Source: Termitomyces sp. T153
Lineage: Eukaryota > Basidiomycota > Agaricomycetes > Agaricales > Lyophyllaceae
Reading direction: 5' to 3'
Assembly: GCA_018296165.2 (NCBI GenBank)
Contig: JACKQL020000011.1
Location: 868,001-932,000 of the forward strand
Length of the DNA stretch: 64,000 bases
Positions 56,522-64,000 of the stretch are shown here, piece after piece; position 1 is the first letter of the stretch; each line of letters begins with the position of its first letter. A program made the translations under genes and the position numbers. The notes under the pieces were generated by a model. That model had not been told where the DNA came from. It saw only the letters and a program-made list of their open reading frames with translations, and searched no databases.

Positions 56522-59500
56522 ATGGACTACCTCGTTGTGTCGCCGGCGGACCTGTTGACTGTGGACCATCGAGTGGGTTCGTCCGCACCGGCCTTCCAGC
56601 GCAGGACGAAACGCAACCTTGCACCTGTCCGTCATGCTTCCCTTCCATCCCCGGAGAGCTCTCGCAAATTCGGTATAGGAGGCTTTCTCCCCCTTCCTTC
56701 TATTTCTGCCTCCCCAATATGTACTCCGACCTCCTCGAGTTCTCTTCAGGATGCTCTGGTAGATAACAAGGACTCTGAGGAGTACACAACTGCCCCCAGT
56801 TCGCCCGCAATTTCATCAACCGGTCATTCTACTCCGCCCACGTGGATTTCCACCCCACCGACGCCACCGCCCAAGATGGTTAAACGCTCCGTCACCTGTT
56901 TTCCACGCCCAGCCTCCCAAATGTCACCGTCTGCCTCCTTTCCCGCCGCCAACCCTCTTCACCCAGACGACTACTTCATGAAGCGCAGCAGTTCCGTCCC
57001 AGCAATGCCCCGTACGGTCTTTCCTTCCCATGACGACTCCATCTTGACAGACGGCACGAGAATCGCGTCACCAGACGCGTCCGAAGATACCTCGTCATCC
57101 ATTCCACCTTCGTTCAGTCGCTCCCAGCCTCTCTTCCATCTCGCAGGAGACCCTTGTCCGCGTTTGATCGGAAGTCCGGAGCGGTTTCCCGAAGATGTTA
57201 GCACGGAAAGCTGGGATCCTAGGCAGTCTGACAAAACAAAGGATGCCATCAGGAAGTATTATGCTCTTCGAGAGCTCCTGGATACAGAGGTTGGGTACCT
57301 GTTGGACTTGAGGGCGTTGGTGACCGTACGTGTTTCTCTGGTTCCACGCTGTCCACTCACCCACATGGCCTGTCAAGGTCTATCTTCGCATTCTTCCCAC
57401 CCTTGTATGCCGTCCTGCGCCGTCCACAACTTTTGGACGCGCCTCTCAGTCCTTCACATCCAGTCCTTGGGTCAATTCACACAGCTATGCAGCAGCAGCA
57501 TCTGCTTCCTCTGCATCTGCTATTTCCGACTCTTATGCTGTCTCGTCGCAATCAAAGGACTTGCAAAAAACTACCCCACGATACCTCTTCACCAATATGG
57601 AAGTGGAGATTCTGACTCGTAATGCTGAGGAGATTCTGCAACTACACGAACAGTTTATGCGAGAACTTCGCAAGGAAATAACTTCTCTTGGTTTTTATTT
57701 GGAACATTACAAGCGTTCCTGCGACCCTGCCAAAACTCTCAGCTTGGCTATGCAAAACACAGATGCTGCAATTCGCATTATATCCACAAAGTTTGCGACA
57801 GAGGTGCGCGAGTTTCCATCATTTCTTCATACAGTGTTAATTTCAAACTTATTGCTAGGCTTCCCGTTTCGCATCCTACCAGACTTTCTGTGCCGGACAC
57901 TCTGAAGCTCTCGATCTCGTCAGGAAAGTCGTGGCTCAGCGACCAGTTGAGTGGGAAGTGTTCGAGCAACGTTGCTCCTCTCTGGTCAAAGAGCTGGAAC
58001 TCTGTACAACGGCCGAAGCCCAGTCCACGACTACATCCGACGAGAGTGATACTTCTCGGCCGTCCAAAGACAGAAGCCGTGCCGCCTCGATGTCATCTCT
58101 CGAGGGAGCTGTGCGTACATTACGCTCTCGTGCAAGCATCCATGGGCGAGATTCTGTAACGCTCCCTGCGGAAGGTACAACTGGACGAAAAGAGAAGACT
58201 CCACCACGCCTTGCCTTCCTCGACTACATGATCAAGCCTGTACAAAGGATTTGCAAGTACCCTCTTATTCTCGACCAGCTCAGGTCCAGCAAATCCGCAC
58301 GAAGTTCCTCCACGTCGGACGTGGATGTCGTCGTAGAAAGCGCGAAGCAGGCCATGAAGCATGTAGCAAGCGCCGTTGATGAAGCGCGTCATCGTCAGGA
58401 TGCGGCAATGCGTTCGGCACTTATTGCTTCGCGGATCGTTCTCGGTAGCCCTGCTATGTCATCTCTGTATCCGACATTCAGGGCCCTGTCGCAACCGTTC
58501 CTTTCTTCTCTAGGTACCTGCCTTCTTGCGGGGTCCCTGGATGTAGTACATTACTCCGCAAAACTATCAGGTTCCAATGTGGTTGTTAAATACTTGGGCG
58601 CTTTTCTATACCTTGGTGGTTACCTCATTCTCGTCAAAGTCGCAAAAGGCAAAATCTATGAGCCCAAACACTGGTTCTCGCTTGCCGACTTTGACATTGT
58701 CGATGTCGATGGAGCTGACGGTGAGTTCTGGTAGTGCCTTCCGGGATCGGCCATTAACTTCGAATCGTTCACTGCAGCCATGTTACCCTACTCCATACGT
58801 ATCAGTTCCAAAGAGCATCGATTTGAAGTAGCTGCTGCTTGTCAGCGCGAAAAGGACGCCTGGCTTCGATCCATTCGAGAGTCTCGTAATCACAAGCCTC
58901 ATTGGATCAATGAACCTACTCCGAGCCTGCGCCTTGACGACAAGGGCGATCTCATACCATCTGCCCTGGATGACGGCCCATTTGAGCTCGTCAATGTCCT
59001 TCCAACAATTCAGTCCATTCCCGAGCTCGCTGGTCACACCGATTACCTCGGGCTGGCAGACACCCTGATGATGGCATTCGGATCGGACACTAAGCAGCGA
59101 AAGCTGTCCAAGCAAGATTCGATACTGAAGCAGGAATCTGACCCACTCAGTCGTCGATCTTCATCCACATCGGTCAAAGGAATCTTTGCTCCCCTGTCGT
59201 CGGATTCTGAGACGATTGTCATACGCCGCCTATCTGCTTCGGCACGCACGCGAGTTGACCAGGGTCTTCAAGATGTCGTCTCGCAACTCTGTTTGACTGC
59301 CAGATCTTACGCTACACTTAAAGATGAGGAACTCTTTCCTTCCCCTAAAACTTCGCGCGGGGGTTTCGTGCGTTCGCAATCCGGGTTGAGCATATCAGGA
59401 ATGGCGGCCAAGAGTCGGTTGAATCGGCATGAAAGTGTCCATGTGCTCCGACGCAGGAGTCTTATCGAATGGCCCGACGGTATATCGAGTAAGAAGTCGT

Positions 59501-60216
59501 CGATTTCGTCTGGTCAATCGTCATCTAGGAGGCCCTCGACAGGGCCCAGCAATGCTGGCATGTCCGACTCGGATGCTCCTAGGTCCTCCTCTCCCCATTC
59601 GCACACCGCACCGTCACCTTCATCAGTCTCCTTCCTGTCTTCCTCGCACGCGTGTTCGTCACCTCAAAGTTTTGTTCGTAGCTCCTCCATCTTCTTCAGT
59701 TCCACTGTCAAGCCTCCTCGTGAGACGAAGTCTGAACCCAAATCACCGATGAAGACCTCACGTTCGTTGGTCAGTGGTGTCAAGGAGCTCCTCTTTTCAC
59801 AGTCGCGCTCTTATTCCGCCCTTTCACTCGGACAATCCGACTTGTCGGATATGGACTCTCATGGATCCCCAAAACGGACGGTGGGTTCCCTTAGACGCTG
59901 GGCCAAGGGTTCCATCCACCGTAGAACCAGAAGTGCACCTGAGGAGGAAAAATTCACTCTCCCCGATATCCAAAAACTGCCCGCCCTGAGTATTTCCACA
60001 TTAGACCTTCCTGGACTGGAGTTCGGGTCTACGATACCACTGTTTGGCTCTCCCAAATCCTACGATTCTCCTCAAACTCCAGAATGTTTACCAGCCGAAA
60101 AATTACCCTTGCGACCTACGTTGGTCCCCTCTGCTGGCCGGTGCCAATCACCTGCTGAAGTTGACAACTTTGGTCCTCCCAAGCATCTCTCTCTTTTACA
60201 ACGTCTGAAAGCTTGA
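56522..60216 (+). CDS. Rho guanine-nucleotide exchange factor (DH-PH)
   Basis: Four exons (56,522-57,325; 57,378-57,803; 57,859-58,720; 58,778-60,216) give 1,176 residues. It should activate a Rho-type GTPase in polarity or wall control. The N-terminal 245 residues are Ser/Pro-rich. The DH domain starts near 250 (AIRKYYALRELLDTEVGYL) and carries a Ser-rich insertion; its signature YMIKPVQRICKYPLILDQL is near 532. The PH domain (about 590-720) is split by intron 3 (KYLGAFLYLGGYLILVKV ... SKEHRFEVAAACQREKDAWL). The C-terminal 450 residues are disordered, with many SP sites and basic motifs. The last residues are LSLLQRLKA. The target GTPase is not determinable. Confidence 0.88.
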
Positions 60217-60413
60217 TACTGTAGATTCTCTGTATATGATTAAAGTCCTCTCCGTTTATGATCTTTATGCACATTTGTACAACAGAGCCCCACACATGTC
60301 ATACGATACCCTCAGCCTTATCGTACAGCTCTTTTAGTCATTCCTTTGAACTTATATCTATAAAATATGATGAAATAAATGCATATATTCGACCAGACGA
60401 AAATTGTCGCAGT
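60183..60413 (+). repeat. Donor copy of a duplicated RhoGEF 3' end
   Basis: This covers the last codons of the RhoGEF and its 3' UTR. It shares a 23-bp exact match (60,198-60,220) and further blocks such as CCTTATCGTACAG and GATGAAATAAATGCAT (with AATAAA) with 61,339-61,560. Confidence 0.75.
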
Positions 60414-61338
60414 AGATATTATCAAGTCATATAAGCTCTTTCTGATCAGCTTGTTTCAATCTAACGTTTCATAAACAGGTCAAACTGCTCGACCAAACAA
60501 CCACTCAATTTTGGGAGGTGTTCCTTTCTGAGCCGTTCAAGGACTCGACGACGTCTGAACCAAACTCGACGTGAATGTGTCTGTTGAGGAATTCGTCACA
60601 ACACTCCTGAGGCTGTAGAAGGGGGATTAATTGAGGGTTGATACTTCGTCTGTTAGACAAACAGGATTATAACTAACAGACATTCCCTTAGAAGGTAATT
60701 AATTATCACGTGCGCAATAAACGGTCACGAACCTCTTTGTTGTCGTCTTCCTCAGTTCCCAATCGTCGTGAGCAAGATGATGTGTAGATCTCTTTCTCTC
60801 ATTCACACTTTAACTTGAAAAATGTCCCACCCCCCTCTCAGCACGCTCTCCCATGCCCCGCCTCCCTTTCACGATCGAAATAACGCGGCTACCGCCTGAA
60901 TCACGCGTTCAACTATTGGTGACGCGCTTTCGGCCTCAAGAACCACAGTCTTCTGTCTATGCGAGTTTAATTTCCTATTTGTGCTGACCTAGTATTTTGT
61001 AGTTTCTTGTTTGAATAATAATCATGTTGTAGTGAAAACGATTTTGTGGTCTGTTAGAATGATGTAGGTGAAGACTTGTAAGCCCATGTATGAGATTACT
61101 ATACTTCAGATCCTCGCTACCGCTCAAAGTTCAACCTTTCGTCATCACAAATCTGGACCGGTACATTTGACGTGTCAGGGGTAAGGGAACTTAATATTTT
61201 TGCCTGGAGAAATTGGTCAATGGGAATTGTTTCAAAACTTTGAACTTGAGAAAGAGAGCGGGCTGCGTTATCTTGTTTATGTCGCCGAGTGCGCAGAAGC
61301 AGTCAAGCGCACGGCTACGGATCGGTCTTCCGAAGGAC
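60414..61338. other. Spacer between the two copies, no gene seen
   Basis: The stretch has moderate CG content and several short open frames without recognised sequence. No RNA gene is supported. Confidence 0.4.
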
Positions 61339-61560
61339 CCAAGTATCCTTCTTCTACAACGTCTGAAAGCTTGATACTCTATTTGCATATGATTGCCATA
61401 TCGTCATATTTCTGTTTATAACCTTCATTCACATTCCAGTTTGTACAGCCAGAACCCCGCACACATACAATACCCATAGCCTTATCGTACAGTTCTTTTG
61501 GGAATTCTGACATACGATGAAATAAATGCATGTATTCGACCAGTCGAAAATCATCGCAAG
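61339..61560 (+). repeat. Diverged second copy of the RhoGEF 3' end
   Basis: GACCCAAGTATCC...ACAACGTCTGAAAGCTTGATACT mirrors the RhoGEF end, including the 23-bp exact block at 61,356-61,378 and the AATAAA region at 61,520. Indels and base changes show it is older than a recent copy. 61,561-61,804 has no supported gene. Confidence 0.7.
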
Positions 61561-61804
61561 CGAACGAGGCAAATTATTTAGTAGATACAACCATGCAAGA
61601 AACTACAAAAGTAATACATACATTAATAACTCCAAGAAGCTCAAAAGAGTCCAGAATTAACAGAATCGAGGATATCACAGATTGTATGGAGAGCAAAATA
61701 AGCTCGAAGGAATCCAGCTCATGGTATGAGGCCATGAGCACGAAGTATAGCGCCCCATCTGATAAAAATTTAGACGACTAAGATTATACTTTGCGGCTGA
61801 GCAC

Positions 61805-64000
61805 CTACTCTTCCCGCTGCATTTCGGCCTCCGCTAGCTTGAGCTTCAATTGACTGCAAAGAATACATGAACAGAAGTGATGCCAAAGTCAAATAGAGTG
61901 AAACTTACGAATTTTCTTTCATCAATGAGTTACGACTTTCCTTGGTCTGCTTGAGGTCTTTTGACATCGCAACCCATGACTCATCGTCAGGGAGGTTCAG
62001 GTCATTATACATGCCATCCAGTTCTTCGTTGAAGGCCTGAATTTGTTCTTTCAGTGGAACGTTGGAAGAGAGAAAAAATGTCTTACCTCGTACATAATAT
62101 CCTTTTCGGCCGTGACATCTGCCAGTAGACTCTTTACCACCTCCGTTTGACGTTTTGCATTCTGAAGTTCAAGCTTGACCTTGTCAAGTTCACCCGATTT
62201 CTAGAAAACCGTCAATGCATCTGGACGAGTCGTAAATTAGTCAACTAACCTCTTTGAGCTCAGACGACATCTGTTTGAGATCAAGTTGAAGGACATCTTG
62301 ATTCGATACCGCTCGCGCCAGACTTCTGTCCGCTTCTGATGCCAGTGTCTCCACATTTCGTGCTGAATCTGCAGCGAGCGTCGTTGATGCATCAGAGGAA
62401 GGTGTCCTTGACGGAGTATCAAACATGCTGTGTGGTCGGGAACGTGGGATTCCATCCCCTTCGAGCTGTCGACGACCTATTACTTGCCGCATCTCATCCA
62501 GCCGTTCTTGAGCTGCCTTTGTCTAACAATTTTGTTTCGGTAAACAGTTGAAGAACAAACAACATGAAAATTGACCAGAGCTACTGTTTGGCGCTGAGGG
62601 GTCCGAAGACCTTTGTCAGGAGACGATGGCCTCGAATAGGCACCCTCGGTATTTGTAGTGACATTGCCAGAGCGCAAATCATCCACCTGGAGTTTGATCC
62701 TTTTTATGGCTCGACGCGAATACTCAATCTGAAGAAACCTCAGTTTGCTTCTCTGCTTATAGCAAGTAAAACAACATACATCCTCTACCGTCGTCTGAGA
62801 CAACTGTATCATTCTATCGGTCAATTCAGTGGTGCTAGTACTAGACTGGTTACTGCTCGACAATGCATTCAGCTTGCGTTTTCCTACTTGAGGTGAAATG
62901 ACCCGAGATGGATCCCGGACAAGAGGGGAACTGCGAGGAAATGTCTTCCGCATCGGTGTTGGGGAGGATATAGCACTCCCATTGCCACGAACCGATGATT
63001 TCTTCTTGATCGATAGAGGTTCGACTGTGGCAGCAGGTGATGGAGTGACCAGTGCAGCTTTCGGCGTAGAACCTGTGTTTCCGGTTGGGTAAAAGGGTTG
63101 CCGCTTGCTTCTTGGAATGTTCGTTGGCCCGGCTTGATAACGCGATAACCTCGCACTAGGTTGAGGAATAGTAGAGCCTGTCAAAGGTTGAGGAATCGGT
63201 CCCTCGATGGTGTTATTATCCGTAGAAGGAAGGTTCGAAGAAGGTTGGACCGGTGACGTCCGTGCGGGAGGCAGAGGTGAAGGACTCCGAGGGCCCAGCG
63301 GCCGTCGCTCAATGGTGTGCAATGACGGTGAACGAGAGCGTCGGACTGGTGATTCCAAAGCCTTCGTAGGTGTAGTGGATTCTGGCCGAGGAGTTGCCGT
63401 CCTTTGACTGGCAGAATCGCGAGACGCGCGTGATAATGACCGAACTGCTTGTGGGGGCTCTTCTAGAAAAGAGTCAGTCTTAGTCAAAGTGTAAGTAGAA
63501 TATTCAGACCTTCGTAAATTGTGGGCTCGATCGGTTCATCCAGGGGCAAAGGTGGCATCTCTTTTGTATGCTGATTCTTGCTATTTCGACGTGCAAGTTC
63601 GAGTTGCAAAGCCAAGTCTCTTTCCGAATCGTCAAGCTCCCTCGCATTTGTAAAGAATGCGTCGTCGTCGTCGTCCTCATCAGCACTATCATATTTGTCA
63701 CGTTTCCTCGATGGTGACCTGGACCTACATGATGAAACCGGTTCTGCCAAGTGGCAACTTGGGGATTTCTCCGAGTCAGAGGTCGACCCACCTGGGGATT
63801 TACCTCTTTTAAGTAACTTTTTACCTCTTGAGGACCTGGATTCGAAGAACGAAGCATCATCATCCATGACTGATGTGGCGGCAGTCGAAGCCGAGCGGTG
63901 AGAGAATTTAGTCAAGCTGTCCCCTGTGCTCGTAGTCTGTGTGTACATGGATGAGCGACTGGTAGTCGACTTGGTCCGTTTGTGGCCACTGATGGAGCCC
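61805..64000 (-). CDS. Coiled-coil protein, 3' part (5' truncated by the window)
   Basis: Seven exons (64,000-63,510; 63,462-62,780; 62,728-62,576; 62,522-62,250; 62,200-62,087; 62,036-61,909; 61,853-61,805) encode at least 629 residues; the frame is open to the window edge. The N-terminal visible part is acidic and Ser-rich (SADEDDDDDAFFTNARELDD), then a long Pro/Ser/Thr-rich basic stretch. From about 62,728 downward it becomes helical with heptads (KSGELDKVKLELQNAKRQTE) and ends with DDESWVAMSKDLKQTKESRN and a final coil, EAEMQREE. The layout resembles cytoskeleton or spindle-pole scaffold proteins, but no family is recognised. Confidence 0.75.

Noticed and set aside
12171..64000. A biosynthetic gene cluster or a defence system
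   Set aside because: The genes are unlinked core functions and I see no backbone enzyme, transporter set or regulator typical of a cluster.
1..64000. CRISPR-like or tandem spacer arrays
   Set aside because: No regularly spaced identical repeats were seen; the only tandem array is the degenerate purine tract.

Overview
The window reads as nuclear DNA of a filamentous basidiomycete, most likely an Agaricomycete. The support is about 110 short introns (mostly 45-65 nt), a compact gene layout, and house-keeping proteins of fungal type: alpha-tubulin, glutaminyl-tRNA synthetase, SWR1/NuA4 subunit Swc4, VTC1, U1-C, LSm3, GRR1, NAA10, a REB1-like Myb factor and MIC10. The transposons are kinds common in that class: a Ty3/gypsy element, a PIF/Harbinger element with its Myb/SANT partner, and a DDE endonuclease element. 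I could not name the species. Exon boundaries were placed by eye, using splice sites, reading-frame phase and conserved protein motifs; every multi-exon model closes in phase except one gene with a single-base frame break.

Layout. 1-512 is the 3' end of an unrecognised gene. About 976-11,945 is a transposon island that is strikingly poor in CG dinucleotides. It holds a gypsy pol gene broken into three non-overlapping, differently oriented pieces, a decayed Harbinger transposase interrupted by a tRNA-headed SINE-like insertion with a 14-bp target-site duplication, a convergent Myb/SANT-like partner gene and a purine-rich minisatellite. 12,171-35,365 is a dense gene block: alpha-tubulin, GlnRS, an AAA+ ATPase, MIC10, BRO1, tRNA-Leu(CAG), SWC4, VTC1, U1-C, LSM3, a conserved hypothetical gene, GRR1 and a GH79 glycosidase with a likely GPI anchor. 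About 35,600-39,960 is a second CG-poor island carrying two oppositely oriented halves of a DDE transposase. 40,257-64,000 is gene-dense again: PAF acetylhydrolase, NAA10, a DUF676 lipase, a C2H2 protein, a CCDC97-like protein, a REB1-like factor, a large amidohydrolase, a small membrane protein, an F-box-less GRR1 paralog, a RhoGEF and the 3' part of a coiled-coil protein cut by the window edge.

How the genes relate. There is no metabolic or biosynthetic cluster; these are mostly unrelated core functions. What stands out is head-to-head pairing over very short spacers: MIC10/BRO1 (79 bp between start codons), U1-C/LSM3 (101 bp, both spliceosomal), the hypothetical gene/GRR1 (130 bp) and the C2H2 gene/CCDC97 (236 bp). 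Tail-to-tail pairs also have short gaps. About 7 of roughly 110 introns appear to use a GC donor, more than is usual. Two GRR1-like leucine-rich-repeat genes about 22 kb apart share two intron positions and phases, but only one has an F-box.
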